Shown in pieces: positions 49,656 to 62,556 of a stretch of DNA of 64,000 nt (position 1 is its first letter; each line of letters opens with the position of its first letter). Position numbers and translations under genes: made by a program. Under the pieces are notes generated by a model. It saw only the letters and a list, made by a program, of their open reading frames with translations, searched no databases and was not told the DNA's origin. The DNA comes from Citrobacter farmeri (GTDB lineage Bacteria; Pseudomonadota; Gammaproteobacteria; Enterobacterales; Enterobacteriaceae): assembly GCF_019048065.1 (NCBI RefSeq), contig NZ_CP077291.1, positions 3,782,001 to 3,846,000 of the forward strand, read 5' to 3'.

Positions 49656-51123
49656 GTTGTTCGTCCTCCTGATTTTGCGGCTTCAATTTGATTTCAGCTA
49701 AGGAACGTGCGATTTTGCCGATATTTCCCGCACCCTGCACCAGAATCAAATCATTGCCGGTTAATACCGGCGCCAGCATCTGCGCAACCTGCGCCGGATC
49801 GGAAACCAGAATCGGGTCAATTTTACCGCGACCACGAATAGTGCGACACAGCGAACGGCTGTCCGCTCCCGGAATCGGCGCTTCGCCCGCCGCGTACACA
49901 TCCAGCATCAGTAGCGTATCAACCTGAGTCAGCACATTGGCAAAGTCGTCATACAGGTCACGCGTACGCGTGAAACGATGCGGCTGAAACAGCATCACCA
50001 GATTTTTGTCCGGCCAGCCTGCCCGTGCGGCTTTAATTGTCGCGTCCACTTCTGTCGGGTGATGGCCGTAATCATCCACCAGCATTGCCGTACCGGCTTT
50101 GCCGTTAACCGGCTCAAGCGGATATTCACCGAGGAAGTCGAAACGACGACCGGTGCCCTGGAAGCTTTCCAGCGCGCGCAGGATCGCGTCGTCTGCAATA
50201 CCCTCTTCCGTCGCAACCGCCACAGCCGCCGCCGCGTTCAGGGCGTTATGGCGGCCTGGCGCATTCAGCGTTACGTGCAGGTCTGACATCCCCTGACGCA
50301 GCAGGGTGAAGTGCCCCTGTGGCCCCACCTGCTGATAATCTTCGACGCGTACATCCGCATCATCGCTGAAACCGTATGTCGTGGTCTGACGGCCCACACG
50401 CGGCAGTAGCTCGCGGATCACTGGATCGTCAACGCACATCACCGCACGACCATAAAACGGCAGGTTATGCAGGAAATTAATAAACGTCTGCTTTAAATTC
50501 TCGAAGTCACCATGGTAGGTATCCATGTGATCGGCTTCGATGTTGGTGACAATCGCCACCATCGGTTGTAGATGCAGGAACGACGCGTCGCTCTCATCCG
50601 CTTCCGCAATTAAGTAACGGCTATGCCCCAGACGCGCATGCACACCTGCCGCTTTCACCAGACCGCCGTTAACGAAGGTCGGATCCAGTCCTGCTTCAGC
50701 GTAAATACTGGAGACCATCGCCGTGGTGGTCGTTTTACCGTGCGTCCCGGCAATCGCGATGCCGTGACGAAAACGCATCAACTCCGCCAGCATCTCCGCG
50801 CGACGAATCACCGGGATGCGCGCGTCGTGCGCCGCCACAATTTCCGGGTTATCGGCAGAGATGGCGCTGGAGACCACAACCACGCTCGCATCACGCACGT
50901 TTTCCGGGCGATGGTTGAAATAAATCGTTGCGCCCAGGTTCATCAGCTGCTGTGTCACCGGGTTTGGCGCTAAATCGGAACCACTGATCTGATACCCTTC
51001 ATTGGCCAGAACTTCGGCAATACCGCCCATACCGGCACCACCGATGCCGACAAAGTGAATGTGCCGAACGCGACGCATTTCGGGCACGATGGAACGCAGT
51101 TTTGCCAATTGTTGTGTATTCAT
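49648..51123 (-). CDS. murC: UDP-N-acetylmuramate--L-alanine ligase MurC
   Basis: MurC adds the first L-Ala to UDP-MurNAc. The 491 residues equal E. coli MurC. The N-terminal Rossmann domain has [17 protein letters not shown] (about 24-40), and the ATP-binding [11 protein letters not shown] is near 125-136. The ligand domain and the [16 protein letters not shown] segment (about 345-360) follow. It lies 53 bp after murG, the largest gap inside this part of the cluster, and overlaps ddlB. Confidence 0.98.
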   Translation of the reverse strand: MNTQQLAKLRSIVPEMRRVRHIHFVGIGGAGMGGIAEVLANEGYQISGSDLAPNPVTQQLMNLGATIYFNHRPENVRDASVVVVSSAISADNPEIVAAHDARIPVIRRAEMLAELMRFRHGIAIAGTHGKTTTTAMVSSIYAEAGLDPTFVNGGLVKAAGVHARLGHSRYLIAEADESDASFLHLQPMVAIVTNIEADHMDTYHGDFENLKQTFINFLHNLPFYGRAVMCVDDPVIRELLPRVGRQTTTYGFSDDADVRVEDYQQVGPQGHFTLLRQGMSDLHVTLNAPGRHNALNAAAAVAVATEEGIADDAILRALESFQGTGRRFDFLGEYPLEPVNGKAGTAMLVDDYGHHPTEVDATIKAARAGWPDKNLVMLFQPHRFTRTRDLYDDFANVLTQVDTLLMLDVYAAGEAPIPGADSRSLCRTIRGRGKIDPILVSDPAQVAQMLAPVLTGNDLILVQGAGNIGKIARSLAEIKLKPQNQEDEQHG

Positions 51124-51176
51124 TCTTTACGCCATTAACTTCAAAAAATTTTGCGGAGCAAAAGGCACCGCTACAA

Positions 51177-52244
51177 TTACACCCGGGCAGCCCGGATCAC
51201 TTCAGTTGCAACACGCTCGGTGGCATCCGGAATAGATGCAGCGCGGGCACGTTCTGCCATGGTTAACAAATTTTCTCGCGACCACCCGGCCAGGGTGTTA
51301 GCGACGGCATCCACAGTAAACTGCGGTTGCTCGAGAATTTTGGCTGCGCCCGCTTTCTCCAGCGGCAGCGCATTCCAGTACTGCTGTCGGTCTTTATGTT
51401 GAAATGGCACAAACAGCGCAGGTAACCCGGCGGCAGCAATTTCACTCACCGTTAATGCGCCAGAACGACAGACCACCACATCGGCCCACGCATAGGCAGC
51501 CGCCATGTCATCAATAAATTCCGTCACCTTATGCTGCGGTTGTCCCGCGTCGGCATAGGCTTGTTCTACGGTCTGCTGCGCGCCTTTCCCGCTCTGATGC
51601 CAGATAGTCACCGCATCGCCCAGCCTGGCAGCAACCTGCGGCAGTGTCTGATTCAGTACGCGAGCACCCTGCGATCCCCCGACCACCAACACGCGAATCG
51701 GTCCTTCACGTCCGGCCTGCCGCTCGCGCGGTAGCGGCAGAGCCAGCACGTCTGTGCGCACCGGATTACCGACCACTTCCGCATTAGGGAATGCGCCTGG
51801 AAACGCCTGCATAACCTTGGTGGCGATTTTCGCCAGCCACTTATTGGTTAACCCGGCGATACCGTTTTGCTCGTGCAGTACAACGGGAATCCCCAGAGAC
51901 CACGCGGCCAGACCGCCGGGACCGGAAACATAACCGCCCATCCCCAGCACGACGTCGGGTTTAAAACTTTTCATGATTGCGCGCGCCTGACGCCATGCGT
52001 TGAAAATACGCAAAGGGGCGGCCAACAGCGCTTTCACACCTTTTCCGCGCAATCCTGAGATACGGATGAAGTCAATGTCGATGCCATGCTTAGGGACTAA
52101 ATCCGCTTCCATACGGTCTGCGGTGCCCAGCCAACGAACTTCCCAGCCCTGAGCCATTAAATGGTGCGCGACCGCCAGTCCCGGGAACACGTGTCCACCG
52201 GTACCGCCCGCCATCACCATTAACCGCTTCGCTTGACCACTCAT
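51177..52244 (-). CDS. murG: Lipid II-forming GlcNAc transferase MurG
   Basis: A peripheral inner-membrane GT-B transferase that converts lipid I to lipid II. The 355 residues equal E. coli MurG. The membrane/acceptor loop [17 protein letters not shown] (about 13-29), [13 protein letters not shown] and the donor-site [19 protein letters not shown] in the C-terminal domain are present. It overlaps ftsW by 4 bp. Confidence 0.98.
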   Translation of the reverse strand: MSGQAKRLMVMAGGTGGHVFPGLAVAHHLMAQGWEVRWLGTADRMEADLVPKHGIDIDFIRISGLRGKGVKALLAAPLRIFNAWRQARAIMKSFKPDVVLGMGGYVSGPGGLAAWSLGIPVVLHEQNGIAGLTNKWLAKIATKVMQAFPGAFPNAEVVGNPVRTDVLALPLPRERQAGREGPIRVLVVGGSQGARVLNQTLPQVAARLGDAVTIWHQSGKGAQQTVEQAYADAGQPQHKVTEFIDDMAAAYAWADVVVCRSGALTVSEIAAAGLPALFVPFQHKDRQQYWNALPLEKAGAAKILEQPQFTVDAVANTLAGWSRENLLTMAERARAASIPDATERVATEVIRAARV

Positions 52245-53485
52245 CGTGAACCTCGTGTAAACGCCTGCGCTTTTTCCAGACGCGTTTCATAATCAATTCG
52301 CAACAAAAACATGATGGCCGTCGACATAATCAGCAAACTCGACCCACCATAACTGATGAGCGGCAGCGTCAAACCTTTGGTTGGCAACATGCCTGCCGCC
52401 GCGCCGACGTTCACCAGTGCCTGAAAACTAAACCAAATACCGATGGAACAGGCCAAAAATCCGGAAAAACGGTGGTCGATCTGCAGCGCTTTACGGCCAA
52501 TCGACATCGCGCGAAAAGCGACGAAGAATACCATTAAAAGCGCCAATACCACACCGATATAACCCAGTTCTTCCCCAATGATGGCGAAGATGAAGTCCGT
52601 ATGTGCTTCCGGCAGATACTCCAGTTTCTGTACCGAGTTGCCCAGTCCCTGTCCCCACATTTCACCGCGACCGAATGCCATCAGTGACTGGGTGAGCTGG
52701 TATCCGCTACCAAACGGATCTTCCCATGGATTCCAGAACGAGGTCACACGGCGAATACGATAAGGCTCGGCGAGGATCAGCAGCACAACCGCTGAAATTC
52801 CCATGCCGATAATGGCAATGAACTGCCATAACTTCGCCCCGGCCAGAAATAGCATCGCCAGCGTGGTCACGAACAGCACCACTACCGTACCGAGGTCAGG
52901 CTGCGCCAGCAGCAGGATCGCCAGTACCAGAATCACGCCCATCGGCTTCAGAAAGCCACGCAGGTTATTACGAACTTCATCAACCTTGCGCACCAGATAG
53001 TTCGCGAGATAGCAGAACAGCGACAGCTTGGTAAATTCCGCAGGCTGAATACGCAGAGGACCTAATGCGATCCAACGCGATGCCCCGTTCACCGAACTCC
53101 CCACCACCAGAACGATCAGCAGCATAATGATCGACGCGATCAGCATCGTGGTGCTGTACTTCTGCCAGAACTCCATGGGCAGACGTAATGTGATCATCGC
53201 CAGACAAAATGCCAGAAAAATATAGAGCGCATCGCGCTTGGCAAACAGGAACGGATCGCCAGCCAGACGTTGCCCTACCGGCATGGATGCCGACGTCACC
53301 ATCACAAAACCGATCGCCGCGAGGCCCAACGTCAGCCACAGCAGTACACGATCGTACATGATCAGACTGTCGGAATCTTTGTCACGCGAGCCCATCACCC
53401 AGCCTTTAAGCGCCGCAAAGATCCATCCCAAGATGCCAAATCCCGGCAGACGCGGCAGTCTCAGGCGAGGGAGAGATAAACGCAT
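52241..53485 (-). CDS. ftsW: Septal peptidoglycan polymerase FtsW
   Basis: A SEDS-family glycosyltransferase that works with FtsI at the septum. The 414 residues equal E. coli FtsW and have about ten membrane segments. Family motifs include [30 protein letters not shown] and [17 protein letters not shown] at 53486-53488 could add one residue, but the ATG at 53485 fits the RBS and E. coli; it shares one base with the murD stop (TGATG). Confidence 0.98.
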   Translation of the reverse strand: MRLSLPRLRLPRLPGFGILGWIFAALKGWVMGSRDKDSDSLIMYDRVLLWLTLGLAAIGFVMVTSASMPVGQRLAGDPFLFAKRDALYIFLAFCLAMITLRLPMEFWQKYSTTMLIASIIMLLIVLVVGSSVNGASRWIALGPLRIQPAEFTKLSLFCYLANYLVRKVDEVRNNLRGFLKPMGVILVLAILLLAQPDLGTVVVLFVTTLAMLFLAGAKLWQFIAIIGMGISAVVLLILAEPYRIRRVTSFWNPWEDPFGSGYQLTQSLMAFGRGEMWGQGLGNSVQKLEYLPEAHTDFIFAIIGEELGYIGVVLALLMVFFVAFRAMSIGRKALQIDHRFSGFLACSIGIWFSFQALVNVGAAAGMLPTKGLTLPLISYGGSSLLIMSTAIMFLLRIDYETRLEKAQAFTRGSR

Positions 53486-54801
53486 CAACCCAACTCCTTC
53501 GCCAGGCGGGTAAAGACATCGCCCCGTTGCTCAAAATTCTTAAACTGATCGAGGCTGGCGCAGGCCGGAGACAGCAGTACCATATCGCCTGACTGCAGAC
53601 GCGGCGTCAGCAGGCGCATTGCCTCTTCCATTGTTTCGGTTTGTTCCGCAATATCAGGGCGTAACGCCGCCAGTTGCGCACCATCGCGACCGAAGCAGTA
53701 CAAACGCACACGATCGCCTTCCAGATAGCGGCTCAGCGAAGAGAAATCCGCCGATTTACCATCGCCGCCCAGCAGCAGATGCAGCGTACCGTCAACGTGC
53801 AGGCCGTTCAGCGCCGCTTCAGTGCTGCCGACGTTGGTCGCTTTCGAGTCGTTAATCCAGCGCACACCGTTATGCTCCAGCGCTAACTGAAAACGATGCG
53901 CCAGACCGGTGAACGTCGTCAGCGCTTTCAGGCTGCTGGCACGCGGTAAACCCACCGCATCCGCCAGCGCCAGCGCCGCCAGGGCGTTGGTGTAGTTATG
54001 CTGACCAGAAAGCTTCATCTCTTTCACGTTCAGCACTTTCTCACCCTTCACCCGCAGCCAGGTTTCGCCCTGCTGGCGGTTAAGGTGATAATCCCCCATG
54101 TTGACGCCAAAACTCACGCAGCGCTCATCGGCACCACGAATCGGCATCGTCAACGCATCATCGGCATTGACCACGCAGACTTTCGCATTCTCGTAAACAC
54201 GCAGTTTTGCCGCGCGATACTGCTGTAAACCAAATGGATACCTGTCCATATGATCTTCGGTGACGTTCAGAATGGTGGCAGCCGCCGCCTGCAGGCTGTA
54301 CGTGGTCTCGAGCTGGAAGCTGGAGAGCTCAAGAACATACAGTTCGCGTTCCACATCCAGCAACATCAGCGCAGGCAGACCAATGTTGCCGCCAACGCCG
54401 ACGTTCACGCCTGCCGCTTTCGCCATTTCACCCACCAGCGTGGTGACGGTGCTTTTCCCGTTCGAACCGGTGATCGCGACAATCGGTGCCTGTGCTTCAC
54501 GGCAAAACAGTTCGATATCACCCACGATCTCGACGCCCGCATCAGCCGCTGCGCTCAGTGACGGATGCGCCAGGGCGATACCAGGGCTTGCCACAATCAG
54601 ATCCGCCGCCAATAACCAGTCGTCGTTCAGACTGCCTACATGGCGCTCTACCGCTTCTGGTAACTTATCCAGCCCCGGCGGTGTCGCCCGGGTATCCATC
54701 ACACGAGGGGTTACGCCACGGGCGAGGAAAAAGTCCACGCAAGAGAGTCCGGTTAACCCCAGACCGATAATGACGACGTTTTTACCCTGGTAATCAGCCA
54801 T
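53485..54801 (-). CDS. murD: UDP-MurNAc-L-Ala--D-glutamate ligase MurD
   Basis: MurD adds D-Glu to the peptidoglycan precursor. The 438 residues equal E. coli MurD. The UDP-binding N-terminus [18 protein letters not shown], the ATP P-loop [13 protein letters not shown] (about 111-123) and the [16 protein letters not shown] segment near 317-332 are the family marks. It lies 2 bp after mraY and abuts ftsW. Confidence 0.98.
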   Translation of the reverse strand: MADYQGKNVVIIGLGLTGLSCVDFFLARGVTPRVMDTRATPPGLDKLPEAVERHVGSLNDDWLLAADLIVASPGIALAHPSLSAAADAGVEIVGDIELFCREAQAPIVAITGSNGKSTVTTLVGEMAKAAGVNVGVGGNIGLPALMLLDVERELYVLELSSFQLETTYSLQAAAATILNVTEDHMDRYPFGLQQYRAAKLRVYENAKVCVVNADDALTMPIRGADERCVSFGVNMGDYHLNRQQGETWLRVKGEKVLNVKEMKLSGQHNYTNALAALALADAVGLPRASSLKALTTFTGLAHRFQLALEHNGVRWINDSKATNVGSTEAALNGLHVDGTLHLLLGGDGKSADFSSLSRYLEGDRVRLYCFGRDGAQLAALRPDIAEQTETMEEAMRLLTPRLQSGDMVLLSPACASLDQFKNFEQRGDVFTRLAKELG

Positions 54802-54803
54802 GA

Positions 54804-55886
54804 TTAACGTACCTTCAGCGTTGCCAGGCCAATCAGGACCAGCATCAGCGAAATAATCCAGAAACGCACAATCACGCGCGGTTCCGGCCAGCCTTTCAGT
54901 TCATAGTGATGATGAATCGGTGCCATGCGGAAAATGCGCTGACCGCGCAGCTTGAAGGAGCCGACCTGCAATATGACTGACAGAGTCTCCACCACAAACA
55001 CCCCGCCCATAATCACCAGCAGGAACTCCTGACGCAGCAGCACGGCGATAATGCCAAGCGCGCCGCCCAGCGCCAGCGATCCGACGTCGCCCATAAAGAC
55101 CTGCGCCGGATAGGTGTTAAACCACAGAAAGCCTAAGCCCGCGCCGACAATCGCCGTACAGACGATCACCAGTTCACCCGCATGGCGTAAGTATGGAATA
55201 TGCAGATAGCTGGCAAAATTCATGTTCCCGGTCGCCCACGCCACCAACGCGAAGCCTCCCGCGACAAAAACGGTTGGCATAATCGCCAGACCATCCAGAC
55301 CGTCGGTCAGGTTCACCGCGTTGCCGGTGCCGACAATCACAAAGTACGCCAGCAGAACGTAGAACAGTCCCAGTTGTGGCATGACGTCTTTGAAGAACGG
55401 CACTACCAGTTCCGTCGCCGGCGTGTCTTTCCCGGCGAGGTACAGTGCGAAGGCGACGCCAAGCGCAATGACCGACATCCAGAAGTATTTCCAGCGCGCG
55501 ATCAGGCCCTTAGTGTCTTTGCGAACCACTTTGCGATAATCATCGACAAAACCGATGATGCCGTAGCCAATCAACACCACCAGCACGCACCAGACGTACG
55601 GGTTTGACGGATACGCCCACAGCAGAACAGAAATGACGATCGCAGTGAGGATCATGATCCCGCCCATCGTCGGCGTGCCGCGTTTGCTGAAGTGAGACTC
55701 TGGACCGTCGTTACGCACGACCTGGCCGAAGGAGAGCTTTTGCAGACGGGCGATCATACGCGGGCCCATCCACAATGAGATGAACAGCGCGGTCAGCAGG
55801 CTGACAATGGCGCGAAACGTCAGATAAGAAAAGACGTTAAAGCCGGAATAATATTTGACCAAATGTTCGGCCAGCCAAACTAACAT
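54804..55886 (-). CDS. mraY: Phospho-MurNAc-pentapeptide transferase MraY
   Basis: An inner-membrane enzyme that moves phospho-MurNAc-pentapeptide to undecaprenyl phosphate to give lipid I. The 360 residues equal E. coli MraY and have ten membrane segments. Conserved loops [12 protein letters not shown] (with the Asp pair), [13 protein letters not shown], and [15 protein letters not shown] with the [13 protein letters not shown] histidines are all present. It overlaps the end of murF by 7 bp. Confidence 0.98.
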   Translation of the reverse strand: MLVWLAEHLVKYYSGFNVFSYLTFRAIVSLLTALFISLWMGPRMIARLQKLSFGQVVRNDGPESHFSKRGTPTMGGIMILTAIVISVLLWAYPSNPYVWCVLVVLIGYGIIGFVDDYRKVVRKDTKGLIARWKYFWMSVIALGVAFALYLAGKDTPATELVVPFFKDVMPQLGLFYVLLAYFVIVGTGNAVNLTDGLDGLAIMPTVFVAGGFALVAWATGNMNFASYLHIPYLRHAGELVIVCTAIVGAGLGFLWFNTYPAQVFMGDVGSLALGGALGIIAVLLRQEFLLVIMGGVFVVETLSVILQVGSFKLRGQRIFRMAPIHHHYELKGWPEPRVIVRFWIISLMLVLIGLATLKVR

Positions 55887-57238
55887 GATCCTTTCTCCTG
55901 TAATGCGCGTACAACCTCTTCCATGGCGGCACTACGTGAACCCTTCACTAAAATTGTTATGATCTGTTGCTCTGCAATCAGCGTCTGTAGACGTGCGATC
56001 AGCGCGGGTTTATCCGCAAAATGTTCGCCGACGCCGCTCGCGTCGCTGATAGCCTTGCTCAGTTTCCCTGAACTCAAGACGCAGTCGATATCTGCTGCTT
56101 TCGCCGCCTCTCCGACCTGCACATGACAGGCTTCGCTTTCTGCACCCAGTTCGGCCATATCGCCGACAACCAGCACACGGTAACCCGGCATTTCGGACAG
56201 CACCTGTACCGCGGCGGTCATTGACCCGACGTTGGCGTTATACGAGTCATCGAGCAGCAGCTGATTTTCCGCTAACTGGACAGGGAACAGACGTCCCGGT
56301 ACCGCTTTTAAATTCGCCAGACCGGTTTTAATCGCACCCAACGTTGCGCCAACGGCCATCGACAGCGCCGCCGCAGCCAGTGCATTGGCGATATTGTGAC
56401 GCCCCGGCAACGGCAGCAGCACATCAATGCTCCCGCCAGGCGTTTGCAGTAAAAATTCAGTGCCATGTGACGTCACATGCACATTGGTCGCCGTGAAATC
56501 GCTGTTGGCGGCATTGGGTGAAAAACGCCAGACTTTACGATCGCCGATAATGCTCTGCCAGTTCAGCCAGTCATTATTATCGGCATTCATAATGGCAATG
56601 CCGTTTTCAGGCAGACCGGTAAAGATTTCACCTTTCGCTTTCGCCACTCCCGCCAGAGAGCCGAAGCCTTCCAGATGCGCCGCCGCCAGATTGTTAACCA
56701 GCGCCGCTTCCGGACGCGTCAGACTGACGGTCCAGGCGATTTCGCCCTGGTGGTTGGCACCTAATTCAATCACGGCGTAGTCATGATCCTGGGTTAAGCG
56801 CAGCAGCGTCATCGGTACGCCGATGTCGTTATTCAGGTTGCCGGCGGTATAGAGCGTGTTGCCACACTGGCTAAGGATCGCCGCCGTCATCTCTTTCACC
56901 GAGGTTTTACCGGATGAACCGGTTAATGCCACCACGCGCGTCGGAACCTGCGTGCGCACCCATGCGGCCAGTTCGCCAAAGGCCAGACGAGTGTCTTTCA
57001 CAATCACCTGCGGTAAATCAATTGCCAGCGGACGGCTGACCAGCAGCGCACCCGCCCCTCCCTCTTTTGCCTGTTCGGCAAAATCATGGGCATCAAAACG
57101 TTCGCCTTTGAGCGCCACAAACAGGCAGCCTGGCGTGAGCTTACGCGTATCGGTGGTGACGGCATCGAGGGACAAATCGTCCCCTTTCAGTTCGCCGTCG
57201 AGAATAGCGGCAAGTTGGCTGAGCGTTACGCGAATCAT
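55880..57238 (-). CDS. murF: UDP-MurNAc-tripeptide--D-Ala-D-Ala ligase MurF
   Basis: MurF adds the D-Ala-D-Ala made by Ddl, the last cytoplasmic step of the precursor. The 452 residues equal E. coli MurF. The P-loop [13 protein letters not shown] is near 105-118, [15 protein letters not shown] near 155-170, and [14 protein letters not shown] near 325-340. It overlaps murE by 4 bp and mraY by 7 bp. Confidence 0.98.
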   Translation of the reverse strand: MIRVTLSQLAAILDGELKGDDLSLDAVTTDTRKLTPGCLFVALKGERFDAHDFAEQAKEGGAGALLVSRPLAIDLPQVIVKDTRLAFGELAAWVRTQVPTRVVALTGSSGKTSVKEMTAAILSQCGNTLYTAGNLNNDIGVPMTLLRLTQDHDYAVIELGANHQGEIAWTVSLTRPEAALVNNLAAAHLEGFGSLAGVAKAKGEIFTGLPENGIAIMNADNNDWLNWQSIIGDRKVWRFSPNAANSDFTATNVHVTSHGTEFLLQTPGGSIDVLLPLPGRHNIANALAAAALSMAVGATLGAIKTGLANLKAVPGRLFPVQLAENQLLLDDSYNANVGSMTAAVQVLSEMPGYRVLVVGDMAELGAESEACHVQVGEAAKAADIDCVLSSGKLSKAISDASGVGEHFADKPALIARLQTLIAEQQIITILVKGSRSAAMEEVVRALQEKGSC

Positions 57239-58722
57239 GCGATAACTCCCAGCAGACGCGCCGCAGTCACGCGATCGGAATAGTCGAGGCGCTGAGTTCC
57301 GACAATCTGGTAATCTTCGTGGCCTTTGCCCGCCACCAGCACCACATCGTTGTCTTTCGCCTGCATAATGGCGTTGGTCACCGCTTCTGCGCGGCCTTCC
57401 ATCACTTTTGCCCGACCAGCGTCCAGCATGCCCGCCAGAATGTCATCGATAATGGCGCGCGGTTCTTCAGTGCGCGGGTTGTCGTCTGTGACCACCACTA
57501 CGTCAGCGAACTCTTCGGCAATCGCTCCCATCAGCGGGCGCTTTCCTTTGTCACGATCGCCGCCGCAACCAAAGACACACCAGAGTTGCCCGGTGCAGTG
57601 CAGACGCGCCGCCTGCAACGCTTTTTCCAGCGCATCAGGGGTATGGGCGTAGTCGACAACGACGGTGGTTTTACCCGGTGCGCTAAAGACTTCCATGCGC
57701 CCACAAACCGGCTGCAGATGTGCAGCCGTTTTCAGCAGGTCAGCGAGTGGATAGCCCAGCGCCAGCAGCGTGGCCAGCGCCAACAGCAGATTGCTGACGT
57801 TAAACGCCCCCATCAGGTGGCTTTCAATCTCCCCTTCGCCCCAGCTTGAGGCAAAGCGGATGGTCGCGCCGCTGTCGTGATAATTCACCTCAACCGCCTT
57901 CAGCCAGCGGCCGTGGCAGTTAGGGTTGATATGGTCTTCCATCGAAACGGCCACGGCATCCGGCAGATTTGCCAACCAGCGGCGACCAACTTCATCATCC
58001 GCGTTGATAATCGCCTGCCCGCAATGGTGCGTAGAGAAGAGCAGCCATTTCGCGGCTTCGTAATGCTCCATATCGCCGTGATAATCCAGATGGTCGCGGC
58101 TTAAATTGGTAAACACCGAGGCGGCGAATTTCAGCGCCGCGACACGATGCTGGACCAGACCGTGGGAAGAGACTTCCATCGCGCATAAGGTAGCGCCCTG
58201 TTCGACCAGTCCTGCCAGCGCCTGCTGGACGTCAACAGCCGAGCCGGTGGTATTTTCCGTTGGGATCACTTTACCGAGCAGACCGTTACCGACCGTACCC
58301 ATCACTGCGCTGGTTTCGCCGAGCAGTTGGCTCCACTGCGCCAGTAATTGCGTCGTGGTGGTTTTACCGTTAGTACCGGTTACGCCAACCAGACGCATAT
58401 TTTCAGATGGCTCGTGATAAAAGCGGCCCGCCAGTGCAGATAAACGCTCGTTAAGCTGGCTGAGATAAATAACCGGTACGCCGTGCATTTCACGCACTTC
58501 ACCGTCGGTTGCCTCATCTTTCGCCTCTGCAATAATGGCAGCCACACCTTGCGCTATCGCCTGCGGGATATATCGACGCCCGTCCGCCTGATGACCTACC
58601 ACTGCCACAAAGAGATCGCCCGACGCAGCCACACGGCTGTCGAGTGTCATCTCTCGCAGTTCTCGCGCAGGTAAACCTGATACCCACGGAGCAAGAAGGT
58701 CGCGCAAATTACGATCTGCCAC
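57235..58722 (-). CDS. murE: UDP-MurNAc-dipeptide--meso-diaminopimelate ligase MurE
   Basis: MurE adds meso-diaminopimelate. The 495 residues equal E. coli MurE. The ATP motif [16 protein letters not shown] is near 115-130. The substrate-specifying DNPR is at 414-417 (counting Met) and predicts meso-DAP rather than lysine, as for Gram-negatives. Translation starts at a GTG (58720-58722) that lies inside ftsI (14-bp overlap). Confidence 0.98.
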   Translation of the reverse strand: MADRNLRDLLAPWVSGLPARELREMTLDSRVAASGDLFVAVVGHQADGRRYIPQAIAQGVAAIIAEAKDEATDGEVREMHGVPVIYLSQLNERLSALAGRFYHEPSENMRLVGVTGTNGKTTTTQLLAQWSQLLGETSAVMGTVGNGLLGKVIPTENTTGSAVDVQQALAGLVEQGATLCAMEVSSHGLVQHRVAALKFAASVFTNLSRDHLDYHGDMEHYEAAKWLLFSTHHCGQAIINADDEVGRRWLANLPDAVAVSMEDHINPNCHGRWLKAVEVNYHDSGATIRFASSWGEGEIESHLMGAFNVSNLLLALATLLALGYPLADLLKTAAHLQPVCGRMEVFSAPGKTTVVVDYAHTPDALEKALQAARLHCTGQLWCVFGCGGDRDKGKRPLMGAIAEEFADVVVVTDDNPRTEEPRAIIDDILAGMLDAGRAKVMEGRAEAVTNAIMQAKDNDVVLVAGKGHEDYQIVGTQRLDYSDRVTAARLLGVIA

Positions 58723-60475
58723 CTGTTCCCTCGCCTTGATTAATTACGAATTCACTTTTTTCGCCCGTTGCCAGCGCATCCGGTTCGATGTTCATGGTGC
58801 GCAGAACGCCGCCCATGATGGCACCAAATACCGGCGCGGAAACGGCGCCACCGTAGTATTTACCCGCCTGCGGATCGTTGATCACAACAACCAGCGCGAA
58901 GCGCGGCTGACTCGCAGGCGCAACGCCTGCGGTATAAGCAATGTATTTATTGATGTAGCGGCCATCAGGGCCGACTTTTTTCGCCGTACCGGTTTTAATG
59001 GCAATGCGATAGCCTTTAATCGCCGCCTTCACACCGCCGCCGCCCGGCAACGCCACGCTTTCCATCATGTGCACAACGGTACGTACGGTCGATTCCGGGA
59101 AAATACGCTCACCGGGAACCGGGGGATCAACTTTGGTGATCGACAGCGGACGATAAACGCCGTAACTGCCAATCGTTGCGTAGACTCGCGCTAACTGTAA
59201 CGGCGTTACCATTAGCCCGTAGCCGAAAGAGAAGGTGGCCCTCTCTATGTCAGACCACCGTTGTTTTTGAGGATATAAGCCACTGCGTTCTCCGACCAAC
59301 CCCAAATTGGTCGCCTTTCCTAGCCCAAAACGTGAGTAAGTATCTACTAACGCTGAGGACGGCATCGCTAACGCCAGCTTAGAAACACCGACGTTACTCG
59401 ACTTCTGTAAAACCCCGGTCAGGGTCAATTCGCTGTAGCGCGCCACGTCTTTGATTTCGTGGCCGTTAATTCGATAGGGAACAGTATTGAGCACGCTGTT
59501 TTCCCGTACTACCCCACGCTGGAGCGCGGTCATCACTACCATCGGTTTGACGGTTGAGCCCGGCTCGAAAACGTCGGTAATGGTACGGTTACGCATCGCA
59601 TCTTTCGGCGTGCCGCTCAGGTTGTTTGGGTTGTAGGAGGGGCTGTTCGCCATTGCCAGCACTTCACCGGTACTCACATCCACCAGTACCGCGCTCCCGG
59701 ACTCCGCCTTGTTAAACGCCACTGCATTGTTCAGTTCGCGATAAACCAGCGCCTGCAGACGTTCGTCAATGCTCAGCGCGAGGTTATGCGCGGCCTGGCT
59801 GTCGGTGGAAGAGATATCTTCGATGACGCGACCATAGCGGTCTTTACGCACAATACGCTCACCCGGTTGACCTGTAAGCCATTTGTCAAAACTCTTCTCA
59901 ACGCCTTCAATCCCCTGGCTGTCCACGTTGGTAAAACCAATGAGGTGAGCGGTCACTTCGCCGGAGGGATAGTAACGACGGGATTCTTCGCGCAGATAAA
60001 TGCCCGGCAACTTCAGCTTTTTGATGTAATCCGCCATATCCGGGTTGAGCTGACGCGCCAGATAAATAAAGCGCCCTTTCGGGTTGGCGTTGATACGGGC
60101 AGCCAGTTGATCAAGAGGGATATTCAGAGCGGTAGAGAGCGCTCTCCAGCGATCGCCAACGCTAACGCCACCAGCGGCATGGACTTCTTTCGGATCGGCC
60201 CAGATAGCCTTCACCGGTACGCTGACGGCCAGCGGGCGACCCGAACGGTCGGTGATCATGCCGCGCGAGGTCGCCACTTCCTGTACGCGCAGCGAGCGCA
60301 TGTCGCCCTGACGCACCAGCATGTCCGGCGCGATAATCTGCAGCCAGGCAACACGCCCCAGCAGGAAACCCAGCGCCAGTAAAATGCAGCCGCACAACAA
60401 CGCAAAACGCCAACTGATAAAGTTGGCCTGTTCTTCCTGACGTTTTGGTTTTAGCGTTTTTGCCGCTGCTTTCAT
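58709..60475 (-). CDS. ftsI: Septal transpeptidase FtsI (PBP3)
   Basis: The penicillin-binding protein that cross-links septal peptidoglycan with FtsW. The 588 residues equal E. coli FtsI. A cytoplasmic tail and one membrane helix (about 24-44) come first, then the pedestal domain, then the transpeptidase domain with Ser307 (GSTVKPM), SSN near 359-361 and KTG near 494-496. No insert of the YRIN/YRIK type, known from resistant E. coli after residue ~333, is evident ([12 protein letters not shown] reads as the unmodified loop). It lies 15 bp after ftsL. Confidence 0.98.
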   Translation of the reverse strand: MKAAAKTLKPKRQEEQANFISWRFALLCGCILLALGFLLGRVAWLQIIAPDMLVRQGDMRSLRVQEVATSRGMITDRSGRPLAVSVPVKAIWADPKEVHAAGGVSVGDRWRALSTALNIPLDQLAARINANPKGRFIYLARQLNPDMADYIKKLKLPGIYLREESRRYYPSGEVTAHLIGFTNVDSQGIEGVEKSFDKWLTGQPGERIVRKDRYGRVIEDISSTDSQAAHNLALSIDERLQALVYRELNNAVAFNKAESGSAVLVDVSTGEVLAMANSPSYNPNNLSGTPKDAMRNRTITDVFEPGSTVKPMVVMTALQRGVVRENSVLNTVPYRINGHEIKDVARYSELTLTGVLQKSSNVGVSKLALAMPSSALVDTYSRFGLGKATNLGLVGERSGLYPQKQRWSDIERATFSFGYGLMVTPLQLARVYATIGSYGVYRPLSITKVDPPVPGERIFPESTVRTVVHMMESVALPGGGGVKAAIKGYRIAIKTGTAKKVGPDGRYINKYIAYTAGVAPASQPRFALVVVINDPQAGKYYGGAVSAPVFGAIMGGVLRTMNIEPDALATGEKSEFVINQGEGTGGRS

Positions 60476-60490
60476 GCGTCGCGTTTTTCC

Positions 60491-60856
60491 TTATTTTTGC
60501 ACTACGATATTTTCTTGTGAGGGATCAACATGCTGCATTTGCAGCTTTTCCGTTGCGATCCGTTCCACCCGGCTATGATCGCCGAGCGCGTTCTCCTCAA
60601 GGATCAGGTTGCGCCACTCGATGTCCAGCGCATCACGTTCCAGAACCAGTTGTTCACGTTGCGCGGTCAGCAACCGCGTGTGGTGAGCGGTCGTGACCAC
60701 CGTCACCGCCGTAACAATGATGCAAATGAACAAGCAGAGTGGCAGCTTCCCAAATCGCAGAAGATCGTCACCGATCACGCCAGGCAAGGCATGGCGCTCG
60801 TTGCTTCCAATCGATCCCTTAACTTTGCTGAGGGCTTCTGTCACTCTGCTGATCAT
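60491..60856 (-). CDS. ftsL: Cell division protein FtsL
   Basis: A small bitopic protein of the FtsQBL complex that activates FtsWI. The 121 residues equal E. coli FtsL. There is a cytoplasmic N-terminus, one membrane segment (about 36-57) and a periplasmic heptad coiled coil (about 60-105). It overlaps the end of rsmH by 4 bp. Confidence 0.97.
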   Translation of the reverse strand: MISRVTEALSKVKGSIGSNERHALPGVIGDDLLRFGKLPLCLFICIIVTAVTVVTTAHHTRLLTAQREQLVLERDALDIEWRNLILEENALGDHSRVERIATEKLQMQHVDPSQENIVVQK

Positions 60857-61794
60857 GCGTTCGTCCTCTCTGCAATGCGCAGAACTGAACTACGGGCACG
60901 AGGATTCTCTGCAACCTCTTCTTCACCCGGCATCAACTTGCCTAATGCTCTTAACTCACGACCGCCCAGTTTTTTGAGCTGCTCTTCCGTCATCGGTAAC
61001 CCGGCCGGAACCTGCGGACCGCGGCTTTGCTCACGCATAAAGCGCTTCACAATGCGGTCTTCCAGCGAATGGAAACTGATGACAGAAAGCCGCCCACCCG
61101 GGGCCAGTACGCTGAGCGAGCTTTTTAGCGCCTGCTCTATCTCCTCCAGTTCACTGTTCACCCAAATGCGCACCGCCTGGAAGGTACGGGTCGCGGGATG
61201 TTTGAATTTGTCTTTCACCGGCGTTGCCGCCGCGACCACTTCCGCCAGTTCTTTGGTGCGGGTCATGGGTTGTTCACGGTTGCGCTCAACGATGGCGCGG
61301 GCAATACGCTTCGCAAAACGCTCTTCGCCAAAAGTCTTCAGTACCCAGGCAATATCGGCTTCTTCTGCGGTTTGCAGCCACTCGGCAGCCGACTGACCGC
61401 GAGTGGGATCCATACGCATATCCAGCGGGCCATCACGCATGAAAGAGAAGCCACGCTCAGCGTCGTCGAGCTGTGGTGAAGAGACGCCAAGATCGAGAAG
61501 AATCCCGTCGATCTTACCGGTCAGTTTGCGCTCGCCGACATAATCAGCCAGCGCAGAAAAAGGTCCATGAATGATGGAGAAGCGAGGATCATTGATGGTC
61601 TGGGCAACAGCGATCGCCTGCGGATCGCGATCGATTGCCAGCAGTCGTCCCTCTTCGCCAAGCTGCGAGAGAATAAGACGCGAGTGACCGCCGCGACCAA
61701 ATGTCCCATCAATGTAGATGCCATCAGGGCGAATATTCAGGCCGTTTACGGCCTCGTCCAGCAGCACCGTGGTGTGTTTAAAATTTTCCATCAT
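60853..61794 (-). CDS. rsmH: 16S rRNA m4C1402 methyltransferase RsmH
   Basis: An SAM-dependent enzyme that N4-methylates C1402 in the ribosomal P site. The 313 residues equal E. coli RsmH (MraW). The SAM motif [13 protein letters not shown] is near 30-43, [18 protein letters not shown] near 103-120, and [14 protein letters not shown] near 245-260. The frame opens at 61923; the first of the paired ATGs at 61794 matches E. coli. mraZ ends one base upstream. Confidence 0.97.
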   Translation of the reverse strand: MMENFKHTTVLLDEAVNGLNIRPDGIYIDGTFGRGGHSRLILSQLGEEGRLLAIDRDPQAIAVAQTINDPRFSIIHGPFSALADYVGERKLTGKIDGILLDLGVSSPQLDDAERGFSFMRDGPLDMRMDPTRGQSAAEWLQTAEEADIAWVLKTFGEERFAKRIARAIVERNREQPMTRTKELAEVVAAATPVKDKFKHPATRTFQAVRIWVNSELEEIEQALKSSLSVLAPGGRLSVISFHSLEDRIVKRFMREQSRGPQVPAGLPMTEEQLKKLGGRELRALGKLMPGEEEVAENPRARSSVLRIAERTNA

Positions 61795-61795
61795 C

Positions 61796-62254
61796 TTATA
61801 GAGACAAGTCCTGCAGGCGCTCCGACAACGTCCCGGTCGCACTCTGCTCTGCGTCGATATCATCCTTGACCTGTTGATACCAGGTCGTTTCATCCCACAG
61901 TTCAAACTTGTTGAACTGCCCAACCAGCATCACTTCTTTTGTCAGCCCGGCATGTTGCCGAAGGACGGGCGCGACCAACAATCGCCCGGCGCTGTCCATC
62001 TGACATTCGCTGGCATGCCCCAACAGTAAACGCTGCACGCGGCGCTCTACCGGGTTCATGCTCGACAGACGCGATAATTTTTGCTCGATAATTTCCCATT
62101 CAGGCAGGGGGTAAAGCAGCAGGCACGGGTGATGGATGTCAATGGTACAAACCATTTGACCGGCAGCGCTCTCGATCAGTTGATCCCGGTAACGGGTAGG
62201 CACAGATAAGCGCCCTTTACTGTCGAGATTGACTAACGTTGCTCCCCGGAACAT
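61796..62254 (-). CDS. mraZ: Transcriptional regulator MraZ
   Basis: The first gene of the dcw cluster and a repressor of its own promoter. The 152 residues equal E. coli MraZ. Two AbrB-like SpoVT domains are evident, each with the D-x-x-G-R-L core ([15 protein letters not shown] near 10-24 and [15 protein letters not shown] near 87-101). It forms a ring and binds the three TGGG-type repeats at 62273-62297. The frame opens at 62302; the ATG at 62254 matches the family. Confidence 0.97.
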   Translation of the reverse strand: MFRGATLVNLDSKGRLSVPTRYRDQLIESAAGQMVCTIDIHHPCLLLYPLPEWEIIEQKLSRLSSMNPVERRVQRLLLGHASECQMDSAGRLLVAPVLRQHAGLTKEVMLVGQFNKFELWDETTWYQQVKDDIDAEQSATGTLSERLQDLSL

Positions 62255-62272
62255 GCCAGCCTCCCCCCTCAT

Positions 62273-62297
62273 TACCACTTTGCCCCACAAATTCCCA
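62273..62297 (-). promoter_or_regulatory. mraZ: MraZ box (three direct repeats)
   Basis: On the minus strand, TGGGA, TGGGG and TGGTA are spaced exactly 10 bp apart just downstream of the mra promoter. This is the known MraZ repeat architecture and supports autorepression of the dcw operon. Confidence 0.85.
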
Positions 62298-62305
62298 CTC
62301 AAAGG

Positions 62306-62335
62306 AGTTTACGGAGCGGAGGAAAAGCTTGTCAA
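62306..62335 (-). promoter_or_regulatory. mra promoter (Pmra)
   Basis: A perfect TTGACA (62330-62335) and TAAACT (62306-62311) are separated by 18 bp on the minus strand, as I recall for the E. coli mra promoter that drives most of the dcw cluster. The transcript should begin near 62299. Confidence 0.85.
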
Positions 62336-62508
62336 GCAAGTCACAACGCTTACCCAGGTAAAAAACCCAATGTTTACGGCTAATATCAGCGTTGATTAAA
62401 TTCTGTCCAACGAACGAAGCAAATTAACGTCATGAATATTTGTAAGAAAAAATCCCACAACTCATCACCGTTTTAAAACGAACAATTATTCTCAGGAGGG
62501 AATATAAA

Positions 62509-62556
62509 GTGTCAGTTTGCGACGCGAGCGGCATTTTAAGACATATTGCATCATGA
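62509..62556 (+). CDS. Possible 15-residue leader peptide
   Basis: A GTG with AGGAGG (62494-62499) at suitable spacing opens a 15-codon frame (MSVCDASGILRHIAS if GTG is read as Met) that ends at 62556. It overlaps the ATG of a second short frame by ATGA. The only support is the strong ribosome-binding site and the coupling; no promoter was identified. It could be chance. Confidence 0.25.
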   Translation: MSVCDASGILRHIAS